Assembly: GCF_027943255.1 (NCBI RefSeq)
Contig: NC_072892.1
Span: 164,612,792-164,676,791, forward strand
Reading direction: 5' to 3'
DNA: 64,000 bases
DNA from: Anastrepha obliqua
Lineage: Eukaryota; Arthropoda; Insecta; Diptera; Tephritidae
Below are positions 12,501-25,400 of the stretch, piece after piece (positions within the stretch are counted from its first letter, which is position 1; each line of letters starts with the position of its first letter). The notes under the pieces were generated by a model. That model saw nothing but the letters and a program-made list of their open reading frames with translations, ran no database searches and was not told the DNA's origin. The position numbers were made by a program, and so were the translations under genes.

Positions 12501-14440
12501 ATTCTTGTTGTGTTGTTTGTTTTTTATTTTTTATATGCACCTCTGTAGGTCACTTGACTTTCAGGGGCTACACGACCTAATTTATGATCACTTAAAAACA
12601 AATACTTTCGTGCACATGTATAGGTGTGTATGCATGTATTGTGATTTTCAAATAATTTACTATGGCATGCAATTTGTCATCACCAGAAAATTCCGTTTCA
12701 AGCAATTTTTCAATTGCAACCACCAATTTAGCCCGCCATTTCCGTGCACTTGCCTTCACTCCATTTTACTTGTACCAGTGCGCGTGTGTGTGTGTATGTG
12801 CGTATCACCATGCACTTTGCGCCATTAACACCCGCTCAATTGTTTGTAATCAATGAACGCCTCACTGACGCACCTTCAACACTAGCCACACTGCCGCCTC
12901 CTAAGTGTAATCACATCGCCAGTCACAAAGTATTATTGCACTAGTCACTTGAAATAACTTAAATGCATTCACTCACTCTCACTCTCTTGGAGCTTAGATA
13001 GAAGTGATTCTTTATGCTTCAAATAAATAAACAAATGCCACTGCGAAATCTCAAAACCAAACCGTACGGGATGAAAGCTTAACGTCGACTGAATCTAGCT
13101 AGCCTGAATCGCCCAAGCAGCGTTCCAAATAGCGCCAGCGAAGCCAACAACGTCGCAGCGAAGACCAACAAAGCCACCAAGACTGGCGATGTTCATATGT
13201 AGGTGCGAATATTGGGGTTGCCTACAAGTATCTGTGCATACACACACATGTACGAGTATGTATGTATGTATTTTTTGTTGTTGTTACTATTTTATTATTC
13301 TTTGTTGTTATTTAAAGTGTTTTCTTGCATCCTTTTTCGTATGAGCGTCAACATATTCACATGGGTGAAGACTTTACTTTCATTGTTGTTACAACAATCA
13401 GTAACGGTGCTACGTGCGTCTACATCGTAGCTTGCGCCACAAGATATGCAACAATTTTTCGGCAATATCATCGTACGCTTTATACATATACGCACGCACG
13501 CACTTACATGCTGACGAATTCAACAGGATGCTCGTATTTTATAAGAGCCGATAAAAGGTGCAATATATTTGCTGTTATGGCTTCTCTCGCCGCTCATTTA
13601 TTCCTATGTATGTGTATGTATACTAGCTCGTTGTAATTGTTGTATTTTCTCAATTTGCTTATCACGGCTTTGCTTGGCGAATATTGTATGCGTGTCGATT
13701 CGCGCTCACCTTCAACACTTATCACTTGGAGTAACGTATCGACAGCAGGTAATAGCAGAGCTTTTCACCACACTTATAAATACGCGCTCTCACGCTCTTG
13801 TTCGCTCATACAATATTCACTCTCCTAGGATAAATAAATATGTATATTTGTGGTGTTGCTTTGTTCTATTTCTACTTTGCTTTGCCCCCATATGCGGCAA
13901 GCCACCTGTTGAGCTCTATGCTTGTGAAAATACATACTTACATATTTACTTTTACTTTACTTTACTTTAAAGTTACTTGATGTTCTTAGGTGTGTTTGTC
14001 TTATCAACAGCGACAGCGAGTAGCTCAGCCGAAGTGCTTGAAATTGCATGGAATTTGGAAATATGTAATACTGCAGGGTAATACTGAATGTAGATTTCTG
14101 TGGAGTAGTGATCTTAGAGTACTGCTGAGAGAATATATCAGATTGCACAAGAGTCACATTACCGCTACTCGAATCTCATTGAATTTGACAGCATCAGCTG
14201 CTGAGCTGATTTAACCCCATTACCTACAATGACGGGCATAGCCCACGTACGATGATCAGACCAAACGTAAATATGACGAATGCCATGATGTGGGTATACG
14301 ACTTCGGCCAAACATCTTTGAATCTAATTCGTAGATTAAGGGATTAACTGGAGTTTTTTTTTGAATTTTCTGGCTTATGAACAACTTTTTTATCTACATT
14401 TTCTTTTCCGTTATATTCTGTATTTACATAATATATATTA
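12501..14440. other. No gene seen
   Basis: No recognisable coding sequence or RNA gene. Short simple repeats only: GT-rich near 12781-12803 and GTAT-rich near 13254-13270. Short open frames lack codon bias or domain features. Confidence 0.55.
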
Positions 14441-14445
14441 TATAT

Positions 14446-14680
14446 AATTGGCGCGTACACCCTTTTTGGGTGTTTGGCCGAGCTCCTTCTCCTATTTGTG
14501 GCGTGCGTCTTGATGTTGTTCCACAAATGGTGGAACCTACAGTTTCAAGCTGACTCCGAAAGGCAGATATTTTTATGAGGAGCTTTTTCATGGCAGAAAT
14601 ACACTCGGAGATTTGTCATTGCCTGCCGAGGGGCAACCGCTATTAGAAAACTGTTTTTTTTTTTTTTTTTATTAATTTTG
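14446..14680 (-). mobile_element. tRNA-derived SINE, body and 3' tail
   Basis: Minus-strand SINE copy lacking its tRNA head. It shares the body with the copies at 47864-48176 and 30243-30580 (TTGCCTGCCGAGGGGC, CAGAAATACACTCGGAG). Its 3' end, at the left here, has AATTGGCGCG at 14446-14455, a perfect 6-bp stem with 5-nt loop at 14457-14473, and TTTGGCCGAG at 14473-14482, followed by a TATA-type tail toward 14420. These two blocks are shared with the LINE at 42425-43839. Confidence 0.75.
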
Positions 14681-14748
14681 CTTTTTCCGATGAAATTTAC
14701 ATCTGCCCTTTTTTGGCTTGAAAGTCTGCCTTTTCGTTGCCGTCGCCG

Positions 14749-16217
14749 TCATGAGACATTGTTTTTGGATGCCAGATTATTGAGTGCCTTGTGGCATTCT
14801 AAGAGAGTTTTTGAGTTGTAGGTATAGCTATCTAAAGCTTTTAGAACTAATTGGCTGTCCGAGAGTATTCTAATCTTTACTCGCTTGTGGTTTCCACGTT
14901 GCATGATGTTTGCTGCTTCCATTATTGCGTATAATTCCGCTTGGAAGATGGTGGTGTACCTGGTCAGAGTGAATAATTTGTGGATTCTGGGCCCCACTAC
15001 TCCTGCTCCTACACCATAAGGTGTTTTTGATCCATAAGTGTACCATTTTTGTGAATCAACATTCATCCATTTTGGATTTGATTTTCACTCGTTCCTCTCA
15101 GGAAAGGTAACTGTGTACCCTTTTGTGAAACAGTGGGTTGGGACAATGTGGTCTGAAACTTCAGCCATGCTTATGGTGTTTTTGACTTTATTTAGGATAC
15201 TTAGGTGGCCGGTGAGGTTGCCTAATTTGAAATCTTCTTTCATGTGTAGCATGAGTGCCTGCGTAGGATGCCTATATGAAGTGATGAGAGATTAAGGAGT
15301 GCTTCCATGCCAGCTGTTGGGGTAGTTCTCATAGCCCCTGTGATGCATAGGCAAGCAAGCCTTTGTACCTTTCTCAGTTTGGTTATCGCTGTTTGTTGGA
15401 TAGATTTGCTCCACCATACCAGTGCCCCATACAGTATGGTTGGTCTAACCATTTGGGTGTATATCCAGAGGGCCATACTAGGGCTGAGGCCCCAGGATCT
15501 GCCTAGTAATTGTTTGATTGTCCACAAAGATTTCGTAGCTTTTTTATTATATTATTTATATGGGACTCCCAAGTGAGTTTTTTTATCTAAGGTTAAACCT
15601 AGATACTTGACCTCTTCCGTTAGTTCTATCAATGTTTCATTTATTTTCAATATAGGAAACTCCAACTTTCTTTTCCTTGTGAAGAGGATAATTGTGGTTT
15701 TGCAAGGGTTGATCGACAGCCCCTCCTTTTTACACGATTCCCATGTTGCGTTTAAGGCATTTTGCATTAAGTCTGTTAGTGTCCTTTCATAATTGCCTTT
15801 TATTATAACAGATATGTCATCTGCATAACCAATGATTATAAATCGCTTATTGTTTAGGTGCTGCACCAAGTCATCCACTAGTAGGGACCATAGCAGTGGA
15901 GAAAGAACATCCTTGCGGTCATCCCTTTACTGTTCTTACAGTAAGTTCAGCTTGGCCTAACGAGGCTTTAATAATCCTCTGATTAAGCATTTGGCTTATC
16001 CAATGTGTTAATATTGGGTTTGCACTCTTTTCTCGAGTGCTGTTTCCATGGATTTGTAATTTGCGTTGTCGAAGGCTCCCTCTATGTCCATAAAGGAATA
16101 GAGGGTTATTTCTTTTTGATTTAGAGCCTTTTCTATATTGACAACGAGTGTGTGCAGTGCTGTGACTGTGGAGTTACCTTTCTGGTAAGCAATTTGCGGC
16201 ACGGCAAAGTCATACAC
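14749..16217 (-). mobile_element. Decayed LINE with RT and RNase H
   Basis: Reading on the minus strand from 16217: RT finger/palm (FMDIEGAFDN), a gap near 15880-16008, RT palm and thumb with the YADD box (15552-15878), a thumb/connection segment (GRSWGLSPSMALWIYTQM, 15240-15527), then RNase H (14749-15066: SDSQLVLKAL). The RNase H catalytic Asp of the usual YTDGSK motif is Tyr here (YTYGSK). Frameshifts separate the blocks. A 5'-truncated, inactive copy of an RNase H-bearing LINE. Confidence 0.8.
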
Positions 16218-16664
16218 TTCTTCTCACATCGATATGCGTAATATTTTATTGAATCATTATTGATCTCAGATGTATTAAACGACTGTCTATCAATTATAAA
16301 ATCGCTTCAAAGAAATGGAATATTCGACTACAAATTGAGTACCAGCTGTATAGATCAATCGGCAAGCTTCCTCTGTTAAATGACAGGAAAGTCTGCAGTA
16401 ACCAAACTCCGATGGCTGCTGTGTCAGGCCATAGGCTGGGTAACGCCAGAATTAAGATTAAGAGTGCAAATGTGCGTAACAACCACGGTGGAGAAAATGC
16501 AAAAGGTGGAGAGCCGCTATCGCGCTCTTAGGCAATTTGCTGTTAAGCTGACTTAATATGTCGTGGACATTTTTATTTAATTTTTTTCAATTCAATACAA
16601 GAACAACTCACAGTTTCAATTAAATATATGTATGTTTATGTAATTGCCACTTTTTTGTCATTTC

Positions 16665-16747
16665 GGGGTTTCATGCCCGGAGATTGGAACCTGGGCACTT
16701 CCGCTTGGTAGTCACGCACCAACTCATTCGGCTACAGCGGCCGCCAT
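16665..16747 (-). mobile_element. tRNA-like SINE head
   Basis: Only the tRNA-related region is present. On the minus strand it has an A-box-like TAGCCGAATGAG and a B-box-like GGTTCCAATCTCC with the spacing of a tRNA-derived SINE. It matches the head of the full copy at 47864-48176, but the sequence beyond the B box (GGGCATGAAACCCC) differs, so this may be another subfamily. It ends directly against the Tc1/mariner element at 16750. Confidence 0.65.
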
Positions 16748-16749
16748 TA

Positions 16750-18003
16750 TAGGGTGACAAAAAATAAGTGTATACAACATTTTTTAATAAAAAAAATGTA
16801 TCATTGATAGTAGCTCAAAACCATTTGTGAAATTTTAATAGACAATGTTTGAGTAACATTATATTCAGCCAGTTTCGAATAGGCCACCTTTAGCACGAAT
16901 ACACAAGCTCAAACGTTTAAAAAAATGTTGGGCTATTGGCCGTAGTTCGTCTACCGTTATGCGATCCCATTCTCGATGCAACGCTTATTTCAGGGACTCC
17001 AAAGTTTTGTGGCATTTCGCACAGGCCCTTGCTTCCAAAATCGACCATACGCTGTAATCTAGCGGACTCAGATCCGATGAGTAGAGTGGCCATTCTTGGG
17101 AAGTAATGAAAGAGGGGAAATCGGCTTTGCACCACTCTTGGGTTGTTTTTGCTCTATGGGCTGGTGCCGAGTCCTCTTGAAACGTCCACTCACCATCACC
17201 AAAGTGCTGCTGGGACCAGGGAAGAAGAACAACTGCTTCTATTATGTCTTGACGGTAAACTTCTTTATTTATTTTGACTCCTTGGTCTATGAAAATCAGA
17301 TGAGTCTTGCCACTGGCGCAAATTCCACCCCATACCATGACAGATCGCGGATTTTGACGATGTTCAACAATGGAGGAAGGTCCAGGGACTTCTGTAGACC
17401 AATTGTAGACCGTAAAGACGATTTTTTCCCAGCCCGTACCTGCGGCCCGACGTTGGAGTGAGCGACATCTTTCGAGGCTTACTTTCTTGTTTTCATCCGT
17501 GAGCAGCTGGCATTTTTGTAGTTTATAAGGCTTAAGTCCAATTTTTTTTTTTGTGCTATAAGGCGAACTGATTCACGATTGACGCCTGTCTCACGAGCAA
17601 TTTTCCTCATCGAGACCATAGAATTTCGTTGTACTCTTTTTTTGATGATTTTTCGGTTGTTGGAAGTGTTAACAGTTCATTTTCTTCCTCTTCCAGGACG
17701 GTCACCTTCATTAACAAGCTCCTTAAATCGTTTGATTGCACGAGAAACCAATGGACGTGCAATTCCAAACTTCCGTGCTATCTCACAGTTGCGTGCTCCT
17801 TGCTGATGTAGGGCTATAATAGCTGAGCGACTACTTGAAATCGTTACACAAAGTATTTAAAAAGAGCTGGAACAGAAACGAATACTTTTGTTTGTACTTC
17901 AGAGCACACACAACAATCACAAAATAAGAGCATTCGCTAAAAAAATTGTACATTCATCTAATTGCACAGAGAAGTTAGTATACAGTTATTTTTTGTCACC
18001 CTG
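16750..18003 (-). mobile_element. Tc1/mariner element, DD37D (maT-like)
   Basis: Inverted terminal repeats of about 27 bp (AGGGTGACAAAAAATAA near 16751; its complement ending at 18003) are flanked by TA. The minus strand encodes a decayed transposase: helix-turn-helix remnants around 17560-17830 and a catalytic part at 16985-17338 with FQEDSAPAH and SPLDYSVW. By my count 37 residues separate these two Asp, the DD37D spacing of maT elements. Frameshifts at about 17340-17560 make it inactive. Confidence 0.8.
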
Positions 18004-19700
18004 TATCTGATTAAAAATAAAAATAAAAAAAGTCTGTTACAGTTTATGCGCAAATGGGTATCATTCCCGTTCGCTTCATTTTAATACAAGGTGGTGCAAA
18101 AAGTATCGCCCTCTTTTGGTTTGCTGTTATAATAAAAATAATAAAAAAATGTTATTTTGCGGCGGCCATGCGCCGTTTCTTTATATTTATGGAAATGAGG
18201 AGGAAATGAGTCAAATTCTTTCATATTTCGCAAATGATGTCTGATATTTGATATTTAGCGAGCCTCGGTAGAGTTGGTATTTATGAGGCAACATTTTTTA
18301 TCTTCATGAATGGCGATTTTGGCCGGAAAGAGTTAACATTTCCTAACTTTGTTCAAATAAAAGTCATCCATTTCCTAACTGTCTAACCCCAGGCTAAATC
18401 TCAGAGGCCTCAAGGAAGTTGTTTTTGCTGTTAAAGTTAAAAAATCCTAAAAGTTCAAATACCAAGCGTAAGATTGGTCACCCTGTAATTTATAAATATT
18501 TTCTGGGACACGAACAAAATTGGTTTAGCTGCAGGCAAACTTTTCTATTTCACTTTTAGCTGGCCATTTAAATTAGCAAAATACTTTAATGGATTTTATG
18601 CAATTAGCAAGAAAAACACTTTTTTCGTTTTCAAAGTAATTTGCTTCGATATGTGAATTGTATATAAAGTTGTAAAATGCTCTTTGGAAATGCTATAGTA
18701 AGTAAGTTAGTTAGCATCCAAGAGAGGCACAGTTGCTTAAGGCTACATTGCTCTGGTCTATGCGACAAGCACTCAGTGACACATTGCAGACTTTATGAGC
18801 ATACGAACAGTACACTTTTCACTAAGGCAGGGGAAATCTAAAGCAGGGGAATCTAAATGTGTATGCAGTCGTAAATTTACTACGTATCATTAAAACTATT
18901 GAGCATTTGAGTGTCCAAGCTCATATGTTTTGTTCCATTATTGACAAGTTTTACCAATTTATTTGTTTCTTATTTAATTAAAAAAAATTTTTTTTTTTTG
19001 AAAGTAGTTCGTTCTCCTACTAAAACCATATAAGTAGTATCATATTTTCACAAATTTAAAATAAAAATTTACAAATTTTAATTAGAATTTTCAGAAAAAT
19101 TTGGGACGTGCAGTTTTATGGTCTATTGAATTTTGTCATCATAAAGTGGATATTTAAGTAGCAAAATATTGCGTTAATTTTTAATAATTTTTTTTTTTTT
19201 TGTTTTTGTGGTATTTTCCCCATGTAATGAGGGAATAGGTATTTTTTGAATAGGTATTGAAACACCTTTGTATAGCCGAGTTGTATATCGTACAACCGAG
19301 TGCCGAAATGTAGATTCGCACATTCTGTAAAATGCTGCTTCTTGTATTTGATTTATAATATATGTTAACAGTGCCAGAGATTTGATGCTTGCCACGTTTT
19401 GGAGATTAACATTTTTATGCTAATAGCTAACAGTTGTCAAAATGTTACCATTACAAGATCATCAACAGAATATTAATGAGAATTTTCTATAATTCCATTT
19501 GATGACTTTCGCAATAACTTATTTTTATGTGCATATTTTTATGTAGGAATGTTGTGATATTTTTGTACTTCTTGTTACAAAGCCAATTATTGCGGTTTAG
19601 TACTTTTTTATTTTACAACTTTTACTGCATAGAAAAATCGACTTAAAGTGATTCTCAAATAAATTATGTTTTAAGTATTGAAAAAAGTATAAATAAATTA
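18004..19700. other. No gene seen
   Basis: No supported gene. A sequence like a mariner end (ACAAGGTGGTGCAAAAAG, near 18088) has no convincing partner. AT-rich throughout with long T runs near 18980 and 19190. Confidence 0.5.
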
Positions 19701-19990
19701 TCATGGGTGATGATTCCACGAGTTCGAGCAAGGCGTCGGAGTTAAAGACTTCAGGACGACCAGAGCGCAGGGCATCTTCCACGTCGCAGTTACCACTTCG
19801 AAATTTCGAAAAGCACTTTCGCGCAGTCCTTACACTCACGGTATCCTCTCCGTGAACAGTGTTTATTTCTGCAGCAACAGTTGTTGCAGTTTTACCACTT
19901 TTATAAAAAAAATACAAAATAGGCCTCTCATACGCGTTCGAAGATTCCATTTTATTTTTTAACAACACGAGCTTCTCTATCCGCGATTAA
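19700..19990 (-). mobile_element. Mariner transposase N-terminal fragment
   Basis: Minus-strand ATG at 19950 opens a frame resembling the N-terminal DNA-binding part of mariner transposases: an N-terminal helix-turn-helix, then FRSGNCDVEDALRSGRP, matching the family pattern FKSGxFDVEDxxRSGRP. It loses similarity soon after (near 19700); no catalytic domain and no terminal repeats are visible. A relic. Confidence 0.7.
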
Positions 19991-20209
19991 AATAAGTTGT
20001 TGAATGCACAAAATATCAAAGAAAATAGGTATAAATAGTTCCGTTATATTCCGCGAATAATTTTTTGTATGCAAAAATCGTACAAAAGTGAAATTATGGG
20101 TAAAATACGCATGAACTTATGGACTGACTTGATAGAAAGCGTGGCGGAATATCGTGATTTTATAATAAAAGATTCTGCATTCAGTAACCACTGAATACTC
20201 CTTTATATA

Positions 20210-21343
20210 TGCACGGTCCGGTACTCGAATTGGTTACACCCAATTAAAAAGGCCACACATTTAGTTTAGAAAATAACTTTTCTTTTTTCAATTCAAAGTA
20301 AAAAATGTGTAAAAATAATACAAAATTAAGAATCAATTTACTTTTGCTCGATATGACCACCTTTTGCCTTGACTAAGGCCTTGAGATGGACCAGAAACGA
20401 ATAGCAAGCTACCCGAAAGTGACTTGCAGGTATTTTGGCCCACTCGCGGACAATGGCTTTTTTCCGCGCTGCAAGACTGGTGAATCTTTTAGTTCGCTGT
20501 TTTCCAAAATGACTTAAGAGAATAATCCATCGGATTTGTATCTGGTGAATTTGGTAGCCATTGTGTGGAAGTTATGAAGTTTGGAACGTTGTTATTGAGC
20601 CATTCTTGGTTCACTCGAACTATGTGAGACGGTGCCGAGTCCTGTTGAAACGTCCATGGCGTACCACCGAAATGTTTGTCTGCCCACAGACTCAAAGTAC
20701 CTCCAGAGTACCTTCCCGATAATATTTCGCATTTATCTTGACGCCAGGCTCCATGAAAACTATTGGAGAACGCCCATCTGCAGTTACAGCGGTTACAGCA
20801 AAACATTACCTGTAGTGGGTGCTGCCTCCTGGTGGCCAATCGATGACTCAAATTCTCCCTTCGCTCTCTCAAGTCTGACTTGTTGCTGTTTTGATGTGAG
20901 ATCATGCACCTTTTGGATCTTGTAAGGCTTGACTTTGAGATGATTTTTCAGTATGCAGCGGATGCTAGGGTCAGATATTTTCAGTTCTTTTGCCATTGCA
21001 TTCGCACTTCGTCGGAGATTTCACTCAAGTCGCTTCAGCACTTTTGAACCATTTCACGTGACGCTGCAGTCTTTTGATGACCACCTTCGAGTAGTGCTGC
21101 GATAAACAAAAAACTTCATATACTTTAAGGTGCTCCAGCTCACGAGCAATTGTTGGTTAAGATTTTCCAGCCAAATATCATATAATGTAATCACACTATT
21201 ACGTCTTCTTTCTTTTTTCGCATTTACTCCCGGTAAAATGCTTCCTTGCGCTTGTAAACAATACTCTGGACTGTCATTTAACCAACTACCAGACAACTGA
21301 AGCTGCGGACTGATGTTGGTTACACTTCGAGTGCCGGACGCTG
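20210..21343 (-). mobile_element. Tc1/mariner element (maT-like), copy 1
   Basis: Terminal inverted repeats: GTCCGGTACTCGAATTGG near 20216 and, in complement, GCGTCCGGCACTCGAAG near 21328-21341, flanked by TA. The minus strand encodes a broken transposase: N-terminal piece at 20793-20996 (MAKELKISDPSIRCILKN) and catalytic piece at 20489-20905 (FQQDSAPSH ... NPMDYS, 37 residues between the two Asp by my count). A longer copy of the same family lies at 55465-57700. Confidence 0.8.
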
Positions 21344-22030
21344 TATCTTGCAACGGGGTTAGGCTAAAGTTATATTCCGGTGCTAGTTTTTAAGAAGTGT
21401 AAGCGGTTTCTTAAGCCAATAATAGCTGCTTGAATGCCATTGCATACCCTGGATAGTCTCTGAACATCCGTTTGAGACCGAGCTAATGTAAGCAAAACAA
21501 CCCAGGATATCTGGGTCCCAAACTCCTGAATCTTGTTGTGCATTGGACTTAAAAGCCACCACATAAAAAAATGTTCAATGAAGAAAACTACCAAGCCTCG
21601 AGTACCCTTAGTGATGGATAATCAGGCATTCCTCTAAATGTAATATCATAAACAACGAAACTTCTAGAAAAATATATTATTATAAAAAATTGTATGTAAA
21701 AAGTTTTTATTTGTGTGCTTTTTGCGTTCAGATTTGAGTATTTTGTTTGAGTTTCTCATAATTTTAAATTTAAAACATTACCGCGACCTTCAGAAGTGAA
21801 TAGATAGCAAAACTCTTCAAAGAGTAATTCCATATATCTAAGCAAAGGGGGCTTATGGAGCTCTTTTCCATAGCAACCTTCAGTTGGCTCAAATTTTGCT
21901 AATCACATTTGCCAGGGTTGCTAATCTCTCAACTTTGCTTGCGGATCCTTCTCCTTAAATAATAAAACTAAGCATATCGTTAACATTTTTGCAGACTGCG
22001 TTTCAAGTTAACTCCATTCCAGTCCGCCAA
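21344..22030. other. 3' flank of gene A
   Basis: Downstream flank of gene A on the minus strand. No coding region recognised beyond low-complexity frames. A minus-strand AATAAA lies at 21706-21711. Confidence 0.5.
21706..21711 (-). terminator. Possible poly(A) signal of gene A
   Basis: AATAAA on the minus strand, about 320 nt after the stop codon of gene A and the first perfect hexamer I see downstream. AATAAA is common in AT-rich DNA, so this is only a candidate. Confidence 0.35.
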
Positions 22031-22448
22031 CTAGGAGATATTGCTCCGCACCCACGCAATATGCTTTGCCAGATCACAGTAGATTACATATTGGCTAAGA
22101 TCACATTGGCCCTGGCTGGTAAGACCGGCCGATACCACGCCACGCAACATCCATAAGCCATTGCGACTTAACATCAAACCACCACCAGAGTCGCCCATAC
22201 AGGGACCAGTGCCATCACGATTGCCCGCACATATCGTGCGCGGTGTTGTCAATTTGCTGTAGACCTCCGAAGAGCGCAGGCATTCATTATCGCTAACGAT
22301 GGACGCGTCAACCATTTTGGGCAGCGCCGTCACTTCACGCCCCTTCTCATCAGCACCCCAGCCAGCGACAAAGGCCGTTTGGCCTACAATCAATGAATTG
22401 TCCGATGATTCGTTCCACAAGCAAATGGGACGGATGAACTCACTGAAG
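22031..22448 (-). CDS. Gene A exon 4: protease C-terminal half with Ser
   Basis: Begins with FSEFIRPICLW after the acceptor GTGCAG. Contains Ser441 in GDSGGG and ends at TAG (22031-22033). The intron before it is only 72 bp. Confidence 0.92.
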
Positions 22449-25400
22449 CTGCACAGATGAGAAATAAAATTTAATTAGTCTTACATATGAGCGCTTATAC
22501 TAAATTTCACTCTGACTTACCTGACTGATGTCTGCATCTGCAGTATCGCCACATCCGCATCAGGCAGCGATTTGCCACTATAATCCGGATGTATTAACAA
22601 ATTTCGTATATCACGCGAAACCACACCGATCTCGCCATAGTTTTCCAAATTGTGACGGCCCAAATAGACGACGACCTGCGAGGCGCTTAGCGATTTTAAT
22701 TTAAAGCAATGTGCCGCAGTAATCACTGTATTGGAGGATACGAGTGAACCACCGCATAAGAATCTCAAACCGGACGATTGCTTTCGATAGACGGCCGCTA
22801 ACCAAGGAAGCTGGCCACGTGCAAGTTCTATGCCGCCATGGATGAATGGTGTTACTGTGTTGCCTTCCACGCCGCATTGCGAGTAATCCACGACTGGCGA
22901 TGGGATCTGCGTTCGCAGTTCCGTACGCACAACTGTAGGTTGAGAAGTGGTTGTTGTTGGTGTCTGTCTAATGGGCGTGAGGAAGGGATTTTGTATAGAA
23001 TTTGGATTATTCAACATCGGCTGTGGATTCTGCTGTAGAAATGGATTGAAGTTCTGGCTTGGGAATGAGTTTGTTGTGACCGGAAAGATGGCGCCACCTT
23101 CCAAATTGCTATTAAGCGGTGTTGTACCACGCACAGTTGTTGTATGGAGTGTATGTTGCAGATCGAGAACTGTGCTTGGAGGAGGATCTACAAAACAAAA
23201 TAGGTTAGTATACACAAATTTATTTCTACTTAGATTATTCAATGTTCAAGCAATGATGAGGTTGTACTCACATTCAGACGCCAAGCAGATGTCAAGCCCA
23301 TTGACGGCAATGCGCGTCAGCTTTGGCAATACATTGGGGATAGGGAAATCCACGCGATACGAAATGGGAAGACCTCGCTCCAAATTATTGATAGTTGTCT
23401 GCTGGTCTTGGTAGAGTGATAAGCGTCCAAAGTAATTCTGAAATAAGTGGCAATAAGAATGCTTAAAGTTAAATAAAATAAAATGATGTAAAATTTTATG
23501 AATATGCGAATCTCTTTAATTTGTAACGATTTTCAACATAGCTTAATAATAATTACTTAATGTCTTAAGAGAGTTGTTAAATCAGAGAAAACAAAGGCAA
23601 GACGAAAAAATCACACTGCCCGAATGTATGAGGTTCCAGTGCTATACACCGCAAGACCGTGGAACAATTGTTTCGATCCTTTTGACCAATAATCGGCCGA
23701 TGGTCTTAGCGTCAACTGAGTAAACATTCCGCTTAGCTGGTCGACTCGAACAGACTGGATTTAAGCAAAACCTTGCAGGGCGTGATCGCCACCGAACTAC
23801 CGAAGTCGCTGAGAATGAAGAAAGAGCAACCAGATGACAGGCCACGCAATTGGTCATCCCCAGACGGACCCTACAGCGAATTTTAGTGAAGGACACACAC
23901 ATTTTCCCGCACAAAGTACAAACAGCGCATCAATTAATGCCTACTGACCGTCAGCCGCATATGAACTAGTCTCAAACCATTCTCAATTCAACAACGGAGA
24001 GGACGATTTTGTGTCGAAAATCATCATAAGCGACGAGGCACTTATGCACTTAATTAATGGATTAAAATATGAACATGTAAAACATTCATGTTTGAGACAC
24101 CCAAAATATGCGTGTGATGCAAGAATAGCCAATACATCCACTCAAAACCATTGTGTGGTGCGGAAGTCATCGGCAATATGGTTACTTTTACTGGTGAACG
24201 CTACAGGGACTAGATAAATCACTTTTTACTACCGGAATTGGATAAGCAATGGGAACGCTACTGGGGGCTACGAAAGGAAGAGAGACGTATTATCAGAAAG
24301 AAAAAAATGAAAGTTCGAAACCCTTGGGTGCGTGGAGCTTGAGATGCTGGCCAATGAGAAATCTACCATGGAGCTCGGTGGCTTACAGACAGTTTCTAGA
24401 CCGGAGCGTTTTCCTGTAAGCACAAAACCGCAAATCTCGGGTAGGGACACCCAGAGCATACTTAAATTATCGAGGGAACGTTTCTCGAACCTGTTAAGTA
24501 GTGACAGACTGTGAAGATCCCGATACCTCAATCGTTGACGACGGGACTATCGTTCCGCTACCCGACCATGACGAGGTGAGAATAGCGATAACGCGTCTAA
24601 AAAAAAACAAAGCCCCGGGCTCCGACGGACTGCCGGCTGAGCTATTCAAACATGGCGGCGAGGAGCTGGTAAGGTGCATGCATCAGCTTCTATGCAAAAT
24701 ATGGTCGGATGAAAGTATGCCTGCCGATTGGAATTTAAGTGTGCTCTGCCCAATCCATAAGAAGGGCGATCCTGCAATTTGTGCCAATTACCGCGGGATT
24801 AGTCTTCTAAATATCGCCTATAAGGTTCTAGCGAGCGTATTGTGTGAAAGGCTGAAGCCCACCGTCAACCAACTGATTGGACCTTATCAGTGTGGCTTCA
24901 GACCTGGAAAGTCTAATCGACCTAATATTTACAATACGCCAAATCTTGGAAAAGACCCATGAAAGGAGAATCGACACACACCTTCTTTTTGTCGACTTTA
25001 AAGCTGCATTCGTCAGCACGAAAAGAAGGTGCCCGCAAAACTGATACGGCTAAATGACGCTGCTCAAAACCTGCAGCGCGCTCGAATTGGAAAGGACCTC
25101 TGCGAACAGTTCGATACCAAACGAGGTTTCAAACAGGGTAACTCGCTGTCGTATGACCTCTTTAACCAGATGCTGGAAAAGATCGTGCGAGCCGCAGAAC
25201 CGCTCAGGTACAATTTTTTATAAGAGCGTACGACTGATATGATCGGCCTTAAAAACCGCGCTGTTAGCTCTGTCTTTTCCAAACTGGAGCAATGCGAATG
25301 AGTCAGGTAGTGAACGAGGGCAAACCAAAGTACAGGTACCTTCTGTCATCAAACAAACTGTCGGCGGGCTCGTGCATCGCCACCCACGTCACTGCTGACA

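Noticed and set aside
18088..18487. Mariner-like element with ends near 18088 and 18487
   Set aside because: The left ACAAGGTGGTGCAAAAAG and right ACAGGGTGACC do not pair well and no transposase lies between.
23188..23242. Start codon of gene A at an ATG before exon 3
   Set aside because: These codons lie in intron 2; splice signals and homology with genes B and C place the real start in exon 1 at 36904.
22838..23414. Plus-strand open frames opposite gene A
   Set aside because: They are antisense shadows of exons 2 and 3 of gene A and have no signal peptide or domain.
24501..24962. Host gene encoding a 153-residue protein
   Set aside because: Contains RT motifs and matches three other copies in the window; it is a LINE fragment.
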